Assembly: GCA_964036045.1 (NCBI GenBank) | Contig: OZ038387.1 | Coordinates: 52,512,265 to 52,576,264 of the forward strand | Reading direction: 5' to 3' | Source: Eutreptiella sp. 'Long Island Sound 2002' | Lineage: Eukaryota; Euglenozoa; Euglenophyceae; Eutreptiales; Eutreptiaceae | DNA length: 64,000 bases | Part shown: positions 45,308 to 56,864 of the stretch, in pieces | Numbering within the stretch: the stretch's first letter is position 1 | How the letters are laid out: every line of letters starts with the position of its first letter | Program-made: the position numbers and the translations under genes | The notes under the pieces: generated by a model | The model's database searches: none | Told to the model about the DNA's origin: nothing | What the model saw: the letters and a program-made list of their open reading frames with translations, nothing else

Positions 45308-46436
45308 CTGTGTTTTCGAAGTCATGCTCCCCGGGCAGATTGTCCGCCACGGCTCCGCGACCGGGTGCAGCGTCCCGTTGCGCGGCTACGTGCAGGACGA
45401 CGGCATCAGTGTGGGGGGTGTTCTCTGCCGCATTGCTCGCCGGGGGGCTGCCGTCCTGCGGCGCCAGCTTCAACACCTGCGGGGCGTGGACCAGCGTGAA
45501 GGACGGGGCGAGAAACCCATGGTCCAAGTGCCGTGGCGCCAGGCGAGTCGCGTTGAACACCTCGTAGTTGTACTGCAAATGCCCTGCGGGAGTGGGGTCC
45601 GGGGCGTCCCCGGTGACGGGCTGGAACGACAGGCGGGGCGTGCGGGTGGCGCCCAGCTCGGCCTGCACGATCACAACGGGGGCGGCCGGCGACGCTTGGA
45701 TGTGCACGACGGGAACGTGCTGTTGGTTGAAGAGCCGGAGCAGGCCCAAGACGTCCCGGGCCTCGGACAGAAGCGTGTCGGGGATGTCCTGCTTGACGAA
45801 TGCCGTCCGCGTGAAGCCCAAGACGGTGAAGTTCCGGCACCCGCCGACCTTTGTGGACTCCAGCAGCTGCACCAGCCAATCCGGGTAGTAGAACGGTAGG
45901 TCCTGCTCGATCTGCATCTCGTAACCGTCGCCCACGAGTACGAAGTCGCGCTCCCTCGACAGGCCGCTTAGCGCGCCCCGCAAAGACGAAGCGAACGCCT
46001 GCGTGAGAATCGCCAGCGGATCCACGTAGAGCGCCATGCTTGAGCCGGACAGCGCGATCACGCGTGGGAAGAGCGCCGGGAGGCGGCCCACGTTAAGGTC
46101 CCTTTCTAGGACGGGGAAGTAGTCCATGCCAAGCTTAGCGGGGTCGATCCCGTAGATGGCGCGGAGGTTGAGCGTCTTGGGCCCGAACACGATGCACCTC
46201 GGCTGCGAGTGAAGCATGGACCAGCTCTTTAGGGAATTGTACAAAGCCGCTTTCGGTAGGGTGCTAGTGGGAATGACGGTGAAAAGCACGTAAGACATGT
46301 TTGGGGATGTTCGGGACCTCAAGAGGAATGTCACGGACCATAAGAGCGTTAGAGCGGCCACCACTCCGATCAAGAGGAGAGCGCGGATGTGCCGTCCGGA
46401 CGCGCCCCGAAAGGAGCGCGTCCGGAAGGCCCGCAT
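45308..46436 (-). CDS. Two-domain glycosyltransferase-like type II membrane protein, exon 1
   Basis: Exon 1 of a five-exon gene (45308-46436, 44158-44510, 41537-41851, 39852-40187, 38391-38648). All phases match, giving 796 residues. This exon holds the ATG, a basic N-terminus, one membrane segment (about residues 18-38) and a first GT-like domain (about 49-310: YVLFTVIPTS, ALYNSLKSWSML, RCIVFGP, FVLVGDGYE). It ends at ACAG before GTGTGC; a longer open reading past this point is intron. The architecture fits a Golgi-lumen glycosyltransferase. Domain 1 lacks the NGD motif (VDP in its place) and the DNW and HQNHDYSH motifs of domain 2, so it is probably non-catalytic. The sugar donor and acceptor cannot be told from sequence. 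Confidence 0.75.
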
Positions 46437-47597
46437 CGGAGATTGCGGTGCCAGTTATGCCATTGGTTCGAGGTGGAGAGTAATGGTGACCTGCAACCCA
46501 AGACGACAAACATTGACCTTGCCCCAGCGGCATCATTATCAATACGCTTACGCAACTAGTGTATCGTTGGACAATGCCAAAATTTCTAGTGGGGGGTGGG
46601 GGTATTGGGTCACCAGCGGAGGGGCTCTAGCCGGGCTCTAGCCGGCCGGCCGTGGCTACGTTTGGCCTTTGTGTGGCCGGCGGTTTGCCAAGCTAGCTGC
46701 ATGGGTGGGGGGGGCGTGTGACACGACACCATAAGTTGACGCACGAGTTATGTTGCACCAATGTCTCTTTTTGAACCGGATGCAAGCCCACATCAGCGGT
46801 TTGGCGTTGGTGGCATCCGCCTTCACGAGGGTGTGCTCGACGTGGCTAGATTTAGTTGACCCCAAACAACGGAAACCAACGCACCTTGTCCAAGAGCTGT
46901 TGATTGTCGTCAATAAGGTATTGGTTCAAAAAAGAATTATTCCTTCATTTCAATGGGGAAACTTGGATGAAAAAAGAAGAAACAACCAAGAAGGTTCCCT
47001 CGCGCAATGGACCCCCTCAGCCCCCCCAACACCAAGCATGGGTATGGAACAAGGAACGGACGCCGCCCAAAACCCTCCCCTTCCCCAGACGTTCTTATTT
47101 TCAAGACCACATGGTGGATTCTTTTCTTGTGCTTTGTTCTTACCCACCACATCTTCACCGGTTCGGCTTTTGGGTTTTCTTGCATGATTGGCTTCCTTTG
47201 AGGTTGCACACCAAACCACTTCTCTTTTTTCGTTTCAGCAAAACTAAAACATTGCATTGTTTCCCTTTGTCTGAATTGTTGAGTGTCACACCACAACCCA
47301 AACCACAACACCGGGTGCGCTCTAAATGTTTTTCTTAAAAGAAAAAAAATTTTGTGCCTTGAGTGCCGTGCCACGTCGTCTACAATACACCACACTTTGG
47401 TTGGGATACAAGTTGCCAAGGAGAGGCAAGGGAGCAAACACGTGGATATTTATCAGCCATATAGGTTGAAAAATAGAGGCCTTTTTCTTGCTCCGCTAAA
47501 GGGACTAACCCCACTAGAAATCCCCCTCCCCCTTTCGAGGATTGGTGCGGAACGAGGAACGGATCTCCGGAACCCCCCCTCCCCCCCTTTAGTGCCG
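46437..47597. other. Intergenic upstream of the glycosyltransferase-like gene
   Basis: No gene was recognised. The first few hundred bases should hold its promoter (minus strand); no core element can be assigned. Short open frames on both strands around 46.7-47.4 kb have no recognisable motif. Confidence 0.4.
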
Positions 47598-47723
47598 GGC
47601 GCATAGAGGGCGCATAGAGGGCGCATAGTGGGCACATAGAGGGCGCATAGAGGGCGCACAGTGGGCACATGGAGGGCACATGGAGGGCGCATAGAGGGCG
47701 CAGAGAGGGCGCATAGAGGGCGC
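47598..47723. repeat. 11-bp minisatellite, ~11 copies
   Basis: GGGCGCATAGA repeated with minor variants (GGGCACATGGA, GGGCGCACAGT). Sharp ends, no flanking duplication. Ala-Leu-Tyr-Pro translations on the minus strand are artefacts. Confidence 0.93.
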
Positions 47724-48692
47724 AAAAAATATCGGACCAAAATATCAATCCCATACCTCAGGAGTCAACTGCCAAAGATTAATTGGTGCATCTGGGATGG
47801 ACAGGGCTCTGGTTCAATCCCTGGGATTGGTGATCTGCAGCAATGCTGGTAGGGACAGGGGCAAAAGTCCAACCTGATTCCCCCCCCTTTTTTTTTCCTT
47901 TTTTTTGTTTTTGCTGTGCTGTGCTATGACAGATCATGGTTTTCTTCACTTTGTCTTCTGATGTCTACTGCTGAACCCACTTTGGAGGGGACAACACAAC
48001 TGTTTGCAGTGGGCAATTGGGGAAGGCATCAGGACCACCTTGAAATGATTCTGTTGTGTCCATCTTTGCAGGCCGTTGGGAGATGCATTCCTTTGTGTTT
48101 GGTTCTGGGTTTTGCCACTTTTGTAGCTTTTGGAAACTGGTACTAGGGTGGCATGGCACGATGGGAGGATGAGACGGGACGCCCACAGATGCATGGGACC
48201 TCTACAGATCACAGCATCACAGGACACGTGAGCTTTACAAACAACACATGGCTGTTAGGCGAGGCACCGCATGGTGCATATGCGAGTGGAAGATCAAGCA
48301 GGTAGTGAACAGAGCAAGGTTCCCCAGGTGAGGCTGCCGTGACACATAATGAATCCAACCCCTGTAAAACCGTTCGCGAACCGGTCCATGAACCATCATT
48401 TTTCACATTGCATCACCCCCACCTCCCCCCCGCACAGCTTAGTCGCTGATATGGACCAAAATTGATTGAAACCACGCGCTCCCCCCACCCCCCTCGACCA
48501 CACGATGTGTCTTGCATAGGTTACATAGCACCACACACTAATTGCTCGAGGCGTGAGGCAAGAGCGACCCAAATATATGGAACATACGCTTGAGCACAAG
48601 AGCCAACCAAGCTAAGCTTCACACATCCGCTCGGGATAGTTTTTGTGAGCTACAGCGATAAGCCTCGATGGTCTAACAAGCACCGACCATCA
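47724..48692. other. No gene recognised
   Basis: Contains T/C-rich runs (47880-47907). A GGTTCAATCC word at 47812 resembles a tRNA T-arm but has no cloverleaf around it. No coding motif was seen. Confidence 0.4.
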
Positions 48693-48803
48693 TCGTCTCT
48701 TGCGAACGGTGCAAAGGCTGGTGTGATGTTGTCGTCTCAAATGCCACATGTGATGAATGTCTGGGCGTGTTTAAAATGGGTACATGTGTTATGTGTAAAG
48801 AAG
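48693..48803 (+). pseudogene. Cysteine-rich zinc-finger-like fragment
   Basis: A 36-codon stretch ending in TGA reads with regularly spaced cysteines: SCERCKGWCDVVV, then ATCDECLGVFKMG and TCVMCKEGYL. The pairs (C-x2-C, C-x2-C, C-x2-C) suggest a zinc-binding fold like the Cys clusters of the Ulp1-like frame at 12.9-15.5 kb. No start or continuation was found, so it is a remnant or an isolated exon. Confidence 0.3.
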
Positions 48804-49439
48804 GTTATTTGTGAGCAACAATCCTCGTCGACCACAAGGTGCGGCACATGTTCGCCAACAGGCTTTGCGAAGAGGACAGCAAAACCCTGACGAGTCCAGA
48901 ATTGCCACATGAAGGCATGAGTTTCCGGGTGGTGGAGTCTTGGTGGCTCAAATGCGATTGACGAGGTTTTCTAACCCGTCGCTGAACGATTCGTCGATTC
49001 TCGTCAAGGATTTACTTCGTGTGTAAGGTCAAAGAAACGGACGACGCTCAAAGAAAATTCTCAAATGCCTAGCACGTAGGTGTGCGTGGATGTGGTAACA
49101 CCAAGTGCTTGATCCGAGGATAATGCCAACCCTCCGTCTCCCTTGAGCAACCAAGAATAGGGAAGCGAGGATGACGCAGGAGCGGGGCATCGAACGAATC
49201 ACCGTTGGTGCTTCCTAGGCAAACATATGTATTGATATGTACGTGGGCAAATGGGGTTGATCAAGGTAGCATCATCTAAACCAGAGAGGATGCCAAGCAA
49301 TTAATGAGCGGTACACGAAGCAAACAACGCAAATAAACCTCTTCAGACGGCCATTATCGGGCTGCAATACAACAAAAGCGTAAACAAATTGTTCACCGCA
49401 CACCCACCATGGTTTTTCACCCAATGATTTCGGAATATC
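48804..49439. other. No gene recognised
   Basis: Comparatively AT-rich text without a long open frame or recognisable repeat. Confidence 0.4.
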
Positions 49440-49830
49440 ACGTCACATGTAGCTTCAACCGCAAATTAAACCATGCACCTCTCCGGCATGGGCCCCCCTG
49501 TTGGTGGGGCCCTGGTGGTTGCCGTGCACGTGGCAGTGTCGACGGACACTGGACCTGTAACTGAAGGCAAACTGGGATGATGGGCATGAGAAACTTTGGG
49601 CTAAAACCGAAAGTGGGCACCAAAAGTACATGCACCACACTATCCTTTGCCATCGGGTTGACTTGCGCATCGTCAGTAAAAGGCTGATAGAGGTCAGACT
49701 TGCGGCGCTTTCGGCAATATGGGCAAGGCTTGCCACTGTTCATACATGCACTTCTAAACATCACACCTGAGATGCATGGTCCATTTGTCGTCACAGTGCA
49801 AGATGAAAACTGGAATATCAAACCCCAACC
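49440..49830 (-). CDS. Possible exon with a cysteine cluster
   Basis: A minus-strand frame follows TTTGTTTATTTGTAG, a good splice acceptor, and runs to a stop at about 49438. It encodes a Cys-spaced segment (SSCTVTTNGPC, then SACMNSGKPCPYCRKRRKS) followed by a hydrophobic stretch. The same frame is open upstream to 50229, interrupted only by this TAG. Either the TAG is the intron end, or it is another in-frame TAG like those at 10.9 and 12.9-15.5 kb. Family unknown. Confidence 0.3.
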
Positions 49831-50898
49831 CTACAAATAAACAAAGTTCATCAAGGGCAATATGAGCTCGGAAGATATAAGCTCCCCAGCATTGTCTATT
49901 CGCATTACCAGGTGGTAGTGGGAGAACTCCGTCAAGTAATCAAGCCAAGGGAGGAAGGGGAGAGGAGGGGTGAGGAGAAGAAACGCTTGCCGTACTCCCT
50001 CTAGCAAACGAGACGAGGGAGGGAGGGAAGAGGAGGGGACGGAGCACCAAGAGGTCGAATCTGTCTTCAAGCTCTTGGTGCTCCGGTCCCTGCCCTCACT
50101 GCCCTTCGTGCGGAGTTGCGACCACAATGGCGCACGCGACCCTAGGAAGTGCCAGTCTGCACCTCGGAAATTCCGGCCAAAACAGGAGCCGGTTCTTGTG
50201 TATGTCGCACTAAAGTGCGTTGATAACAAACGAAGTATTCCAAATCAATCTTATGGAGCGGACCAATGACGGTGTCTTAGAAATCCAAACAAAGTGCACC
50301 CCGTGTTCGTAGGACAAAGCAATTGGTTCAAAGGTCCCCCCGATGTTGTCACTTAGACGCGTGACCGGTGCCGCTCGCATCAAAGCTTTTTCTGGTTTTC
50401 CCGTTTTGTTTGTTCGCTTGCAAGTCACAAAACAGGTTTCGTGAAAACAAAACCAACAACGCATCGTCAGCTTTCTTGTGAGTGTCGAATAATGCCACCT
50501 TGATAAGCGCCCCGTTTGCCCGCGCATGTTAGTGTAGTGCATATTGGGTTAGGTAACGATGTAGACGTGAAAGTGGGGGAAAGCGGCATGATTGATTTGT
50601 GCTTCGGAAAAGAGTAATGTTTGGCGGGATGCACCTTGAAACGTCACTTTATATTATCATCACTCTGTACTATCATTATGTGCTATCACTCCGCGCTATC
50701 AATGAAGCGACGCCAAGTGGTTGTGAATTATTGGAGAACGCAAGTGCAAAGCTCGGTTTGCTTAGGGTCGCAGAGTTTTTCTTTGCGATTTCTTCCGGGT
50801 TTTTCTTGGCAGGTTTGTTGTCAGTCCATACCGATCAAATTGAAAACATGACATATCGCAAACCGCGCCACCCCTAATTGTGCGGTCTATCCAAGCCC
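49831..50898. other. No gene assigned
   Basis: A minus-strand open frame (49831-50229) is of uncertain reality, as noted for the neighbouring exon. Nothing else was recognised. Confidence 0.35.
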
Positions 50899-51648
50899 AT
50901 GGCGACGAAGGCTGTTAGTGCAGTGTTGCGCAACCTACTCAAAGAGTACGTGAAAGGAGATGCCACCCGCCGCAAGCAACTTGAGGAGGAATACGTGGAG
51001 GAGTTTAAGAAAGTGGCTCCGTTGTTGTCAGAGCTTAAGAAGTTGCAACGGGAGCAAATATTAATGAAGAATCGACATAAAGCCATCAAAAAGCAAGAAG
51101 AGTCCCTAAAAACGTCGTCGAGCACACTCACGAAGGAGCCGGAGACGGGGCAAGTGCCCCGAAGTTCCGCAACGGCGCTGGCGGACCTTCCAAGCGACAG
51201 TACCTGCGAACTTGGCGAGGTCACGGGGGATTTTGTGCAAGATTTCTTGGTGAATGACAACGATATTTTTGGGGGAACCGTGCGGTTTGACCAAGAGTGT
51301 AAGGTTTCAAATGCATGTTTGCGCAAGACGTGTCAGCTTTGTCAGCCACCATATTGCCCAATGACACTATCCGCCGAAAAGCGAGGTTCGGTATGGCTTG
51401 GGGGGGAATGTAGTGAACGCCTGGCCAAGCGCATCAAGGTTTGTGCTCACAAGGAGGGGTTGAAGAAAGTGGAGCGTACGGCCGTGCCCTTTTTGTCGTT
51501 GGCCGTTGAGATATACGTGCGGAACGCAATTGAGAACCAGATTGCGTCTGGTGGCGAGGATACGAAGCCGCCCTCTACTAACTTGAGCGGTCGCGGTCGG
51601 GACCAATGCCTCGGGGACACGACGGGAAGGCCCCTTGACACTCGTTGA
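50899..51648 (+). CDS. Unknown protein: coiled coil plus cysteine-rich segment
   Basis: 249 codons from an ATG in good context (AAGCCCATGG) to TGA; an in-frame TAA lies just upstream, so this can be a true start. Residues about 10-70 are strongly charged and helical (KGDATRRKQLEEEYVEEFKK, then LKKLQREQILMKNR), a likely coiled coil. About residues 135-185 hold a Cys cluster (CKVSNACLRKTCQLCQPPYC, then GECSERLAKRIKVC). The C-terminus is Gly/Arg-rich. Codon use and residue order look coding. I recognise no family. It could be a host gene or a small mobile-element protein. Confidence 0.5.
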   Translation: MATKAVSAVLRNLLKEYVKGDATRRKQLEEEYVEEFKKVAPLLSELKKLQREQILMKNRHKAIKKQEESLKTSSSTLTKEPETGQVPRSSATALADLPSDSTCELGEVTGDFVQDFLVNDNDIFGGTVRFDQECKVSNACLRKTCQLCQPPYCPMTLSAEKRGSVWLGGECSERLAKRIKVCAHKEGLKKVERTAVPFLSLAVEIYVRNAIENQIASGGEDTKPPSTNLSGRGRDQCLGDTTGRPLDTR

Positions 51649-53791
51649 AGGCGTTGCGAGTCCCATGGGCCTGGAGTGGGCTACGGCGTGTGGGCCGTTT
51701 GCATCATGTCCAAGGGGTCGAGTCGTTACATCGTATTGGGGTGTCCATTTGTACGAAGTTGAACCCCACTCACTCGAGCCCTTGAGCACGGCCATAATTT
51801 TCGCAACTTTTGCCATGGAATTTGGTGGTTCCATTTCTTGCTTGCGGCGTAAGCGATATGTTTGGCGTGGTCCGGCTTTATTTGTCGTCTCCGCGCTCGT
51901 GCCTTAACCCCCTAGGTACAAAAGTGTTTATCGTATGCGGCTCCAATTGTGATCCGGCCCACAGCTTATTTCTCTCCAACCCGAGGACTCATCTAATCCC
52001 CGCACTCGTTGTTCATCACTGCATCCCGCCTTGACTCCCCACGAAAGCTATCCGAAGTCCCGCCCTGGTTGGGCTCACTTGTACGTCATTCCCCTCATTT
52101 CCCGATTCCTTCGGGATGATCGTTTGGATTAAGCATAGGCGGGGGCGTTTGGTTAGACTTCCATATTCGGACAAAGAAAGACATTGACCAATGGTGACTA
52201 GACGCATGCGGGGATCGACGATGAGCGATTGGACGAATGTGGGGGGGGGGGGTTGGAGGGCAACCAAAGCACCAACGTGTCACGAGGGGATTGTACGCAG
52301 GTCTCCAAGGGTGCCAACTTTTCCCGAGCATCCGGACCCGTCAACACTTATTTGAGGCCTTTGTCTTCCGCGAAAACGCCCCAAAGATGTGGGGTTACGG
52401 CATCCTATGCAGGCTCAAACAATTGGGCCGGGGGGGGGGTAGATGCAAAACGGCAAACCGATGAGCTCAAGAGCTCGGGGCGGCGGTTTCGTTCCGGTAG
52501 CCCAATTTTGTAACCTTTGTCATGCGACATGCGCCCAAGGCATGTGCATCTTTTTCTCTTTTGTCGTCGTGGCTCGCGTGAGGAATTGAGACCACACCCG
52601 TCGAAGCAACGAGGGATCGTGTTAGGAGCACTGGGTGGTTCATTTGATTTGATGCACCTTGTCATCAAATTTGGCCCAAGGGCGTCCACCCCGGACCTTC
52701 TCGGCTCTCATCTTGAGTGTAGGGAAAGAGCTATGACCCTCCCCCCTCCAACCACAAATGTGGGTGCATCTTGGATCGCCTTGGTCGCGTGTCCTCAGCA
52801 ACACCCTCCCCCACCCCTTCTTGCGGAGGGGGGGGGTGTGGATGGGTGTTGGGTTGGTCCCAAGCAACACCATTTAACCCCCCTTCACGCCCTCGCAATC
52901 CCAACCTCGTGCAAAGCAAATCACTGCCCCCGCTGCAGTCACAACAAGTACTGGTCAGAAAGGATGCACACAGACGACGTCTCCCTGATTGTGTGCTTGA
53001 TGGCTTGCGCACCTTGCAACCCCGCAGCTATGGTGCAATGAGCAGTGTCTCTTTTTGTATTCTGTGTGCCCTCCCGTCTACTCGACAACTGTAGAGTTGA
53101 AAAACATCATGTCAAGGCTGTGGAGTGCGTGTGTGGATGGATTTGAGGTGGTATTCTGGGAATGGCCGCGTTTAAGGTGGCAATCCCGGAAACGTCAGGA
53201 TTGGAGGGAGTAATCCCGCAGATTCGGGGGCGGGTAGATTTAGGTGGTGATCAAGGGACACACGATTTATTGCTTCGGCTGTATCATTCGTTGTTGGTCA
53301 CAAGAGACATTTTTCACCGCCGACTCCTCCTCGTGAGTATGGCCGCAACCCTGATGTAGTTTGGCACGAGGTGTATGATAGACCCGACTTTCAGTTAACC
53401 CAACGCAACATGTGGGACACCAGGGCGACATAGGGTTTCAGTGCTACAAGTGAGGAGCGTTCTTCGGACATTGCAAAGTGTGACTGATGGCAGGGGTGCT
53501 ACCTGCACCTGTGGAGCAAAATATTCAGCCTTTCATGTCGCGTTGGTGCCATGTGCTTGAGCGTTTGTGCTCGCAGATTCTGCTCCAGCTCCTCGTGCCA
53601 GGACTTGTGTCTGTCCGGCTTCCCGACAATATGGGTCAGTCAGCTTAGAACATCCTTGCAGCACATCTGAACAAACAAAATCTGTGTTCTTGCGTGCATG
53701 CCATGGGTCGCATAGCGTAACCCCCCCCCCATGACAACAGTACTGGTATTCTTAAATTTTTGCGCCTGGGAAATTTAGCTGTGTCGCACAC
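51649..53791. other. No gene recognised
   Basis: Several overlapping open frames (for example 52517-53041, with a CPRCSHNKYW word) have no consistent domain signature, and G/C runs are frequent (52242-52252, 52431-52438). A plus-strand frame at 53162-53359 may belong to the remnant described next. Confidence 0.35.
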
Positions 53792-54168
53792 ATGGGGGGA
53801 TTTCAACGGTGTCACTTGTGGGTTAAGAATGTGTGTCCACTGGTCCCCGTGTTCATGAGTAACTTCTGTGCCCAGATGTTACCCACGACTGAAACTGAAA
53901 ATGACACTGCCACTGTCAGTTCGGAACAGTTGGTTGATATCATGCAACCAACAATTGCACAAGACCTAATGCAGCAAGGAGTGTTGCCACGGGTTGTCGA
54001 AAAGGGAAACAACTTGGCTGGCCAACGGACGGGCCACCCTCCGAGTGTGTGAAGTGCGGCCGTCCACTTAGACATGGCACCCATGAGCAATGCAAGAGTT
54101 GCCATATCTATTTGCACCCCGGGTGCTTCTCTTTCAACAGCCAGGGCAAGTGTGCTTTCTGCCCTTGA
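53792..54168 (+). pseudogene. Frame-shifted fragment ending in a transposase-like cysteine-rich domain
   Basis: A frame starting at 53792 reads plausibly (TETENDTATVSSEQLVDIMQ, then VLPRVVEKG). Near 54010 the sensible reading passes to another frame and ends at a TGA at 54168 with ECVKCGRPLRHGTHEQC, KSCHIYLHPGCF and CAFCP. The C-x2-C, C-x2-C, H-P-x-C-F order resembles the C-terminal cysteine-rich domain of piggyBac-type transposases. That assignment is inference from motif order only. No transposase core was found upstream. Confidence 0.3.
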
Positions 54169-55700
54169 GCAGCCACAAACAATTGTTAATGGGCAGTTGA
54201 AGATGTTCACATGTGTTTTGGTGCATGTCTCTGTGCGTCAACCGTGTCGCTTATGGCAACCGTGTCTCTTGACAAATTTCTCGTCTCCCCAAAGGTGAAT
54301 CCACTCAACAGGGCCGTGCCCAGTGAAGCCAAACGCACCGGTTGCATACCCTGTTAATGCCATTTTCCGGGACACCAGACATGTTAGCCTTTGCAACCAC
54401 ATGTGCTTGCCCCGCCCCTGTTAGAGTGTTTGTGAAATTGGAATCCTTGGAATTCGATTGAAACTGAACAAATAGGATGTGGGATGCGGTATACCGTGCA
54501 TTCACAAAGTGATACACTGTGTCAGATGCCCCCGCTACACCTGTATTCCTGTGGATGAGCCGGTGCTCTGTGGACATGACTTTGAAGGGGCATCTGTGCA
54601 CAGTGTGCCCAAACAGCATGCTTAGCATGCGCACACTGCGCACTCACAGTAATTTTCAGACATGTTAGCACTGACCACCAATATTCTTGCCAATCCATGA
54701 AATTATACACCCCCAAGAGAGACGACTCTTTTTGTTTTGCGTTCTGACGAGGAAGCTCTTGGGTTTCCCCTGCTCAGTGGTGAGTGCAGACGAGGTCAGC
54801 GGCACAGCGTACGTGCGGGGGACAGCCCAAGGGCCAGATCACGCAAATGCGGCGACACCCTGTGCAATGGCAGCTCAGCGCACGCACACCACAGAAATCA
54901 ATCAATTTCTCTAAAATTTGAAATTTACAGAAATCGGTACCTATACTTCGTTGTGCACAAACTCTTTCGGCAACCTCTGGGCTGGCAGCATTGCTACCGA
55001 TTAAAAAACAAAACACGAGCGCAAATTTCGGACAACTCAACTGGTGGATGAATTCACAGCAGCGGGGGAGGGGTGTACAGGTGTGCACCGGAGGCAACAG
55101 GGCCAGGCGAGCCCTCATTGCATGCTCAGAGCATGCTGGATTTGTGTGTGATTTTTGTGCATCACATAGTGTAACCGTCAGGTTGCATCAGAGGCTCTTT
55201 GATGCACTGCTTGTTGCCATTCTTTGGCGGTGTGGGACTCATGCCCCTTCCCGTATGAGGTGGAAACGTCAACGGGGTCCTCCCCCATACTTTCCGCTCA
55301 CATTGAGGAAAGGCTCCAGGTGTTTGTCCTGGTGATATTGGTGTCAGAGCAACCTTGCGGTGGTCGCCCAACAAGTGCTTGACAAAGTTGATGGGGCGGG
55401 GGTAAGGGAGGGGGGGACCAACACGGGCCATCCTGAGGAATCTAGATGGGACATGCAGCGAGCAACAAGCAAGGCAAAATGGGCTTCACAGGTTTGTGAG
55501 GGGGGGAGCTACAAGCCCCACCTTAGCAATTCTGAAATGACCTGTTTTGACCTCAATATTGTAGTGTGTTGGGTAGTTGGAGGTTGGTTCTGGCAAACTC
55601 ACCCCAAAACGGGCACTGTGCATAACCCCCCCCCCCAGCCGCACTGGGTGCATTCCTCAAAGATGACCCAAAGAACACAACAAGCGGAGAGGAGTACACC
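54169..55700. other. No gene recognised
   Basis: Open frames on the minus strand at 54305-54643 and the plus strand at 54991-55335 have no recognisable motif. Nothing repetitive apart from short G/C runs. Confidence 0.35.
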
Positions 55701-55807
55701 GTGGGTACACATCAAGGCCCGTGGGTACACATCAAGGCCTGTGGCTACACATCAAGGCCTGTGGCTACACATCAAGGCCTGTGGGTACACATCAAGGCCT
55801 GTGGGTG
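55701..55807. repeat. 20-bp tandem repeat, 5 copies
   Basis: GTGGGTACACATCAAGGCCT repeats at 55701, 55721, 55741, 55761 and 55781 with a partial at 55801; two copies have GTGGCT. In one frame it reads HQGLWVHIKACGYTSRP and similar, which is a by-product of the repeat. Confidence 0.93.
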
Positions 55808-56428
55808 CCCTCAGACGGCAGTTCAAAGCACTGCCATTCAACAGAGCCATTCAAAAAAGTGTGGTACTCGCTGGAGTGCAGATGCAGAGGTCCGCCCCCA
55901 TCAGCTGAAACTAGCTAGAAGCTACGAAAATTTGATTCAAGCCCATAATCGGAGACGGATGTTGAAGCTGTGTAATGCTGCCTGACCGATGCTTTTTTGC
56001 ACGGCTTTACAAATCTGCAATGGGCCGCACCGATTGTTGATTTCGGTGATCTGGCTATGAGACACCGACATTTTGGGCTCAAATTCGAATTTAGCCTCAA
56101 AAACCATCCAGTGAAAATGCGACGCCGTATCCCCAAGGGATGAAAATTTTTGGGTTTCCATTTCCAGCTGCCCTATTTTTTGCTCCTCGGCTGTGGCACT
56201 ATGCTAATGAAAGCTGACAGTGTCCCACTAAGCCTGTAGCCTCCCTTTCCCATATAGAAATGGGGCACAAAGGAAGCAAAAAGTGGTGTTCAGCAAAACT
56301 GCGATCAATTGGGGCGGACACTGCCAGAATTGCTTCCCAGTCAGTGGGATTCATCGCTGGCAAGGGTATCAATGCCGTTCATTGACCAGCAATGCTGCTG
56401 ATCGCTTTTTCCAGATTTGTGCCACCCC
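55808..56428. other. No gene recognised
   Basis: No coding motif. The last ~100 bases may be the 5' UTR of the zinc-ribbon exon that follows. Confidence 0.35.
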
Positions 56429-56707
56429 ATGCCTGCTCTGCGTCGCTGCCAGCTCTGTTTCCAGGACAAGCCACTTGAGGATTTTCCAGGCGGGGAGTTC
56501 AACTGCAATGCGTGCGCCACGCCCTCCACGGTCCTTGAGACGCAGACTGATGCACACCGCCCGGCAAATGGCTATGTGAGCTCAAGCCAACCTGCAACAA
56601 CTCGTATCTATTCGGGCTCACCTGTGGCCACTGCGTCGACTCGAAAGGCCCTGCCTGATACCTCCATGACGGTGCAGACCTACCAGACCACCATCAGAGC
56701 TACCGAG
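56429..56707 (+). CDS. First exon of a small zinc-ribbon protein
   Basis: ATG 56429 opens 93 codons ending exactly at ACCGAG before GTATGT, a strong donor (phase 0). Near the N-terminus is a C-x2-C-x15-C-x2-C motif (RRCQLCFQDKPLEDF, then NCNACATP; Cys 7, 10, 26, 29), the pattern of small treble-clef or zinc-ribbon domains. A Ser/Thr/Pro-rich tail follows. The next exon is uncertain: 57419-57578 (CAG acceptor, GTAAGT donor) is a candidate, but its phase does not join directly. Function unknown. Confidence 0.45.
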
Positions 56708-56864
56708 GTATGTTGTTCTGCTCATTGGAGCTGAGCTGGGTCTTAGCACAGAAGACTCAGCAGAACAAGTCACAGGAAGGTGGCGCCCTCGTCTTTTGTG
56801 TAATCGCCAAAAAAATTTTATTCCGCTGCTTTTGTTTTTTTTCCAAACTAATGTGAAATTTCCG

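Noticed and set aside
47800-47835. tRNA-like T-arm (GGTTCAATCC)
   Set aside because: No matching acceptor, D or anticodon stems around it.
49831-50229. Minus-strand frame in phase with 49440-49830 across a TAG, as a third TAG read-through case
   Set aside because: The TAG is preceded by a pyrimidine-rich tract typical of a 3' splice site, so a simple intron explains it. Not counted as evidence for TAG decoding.
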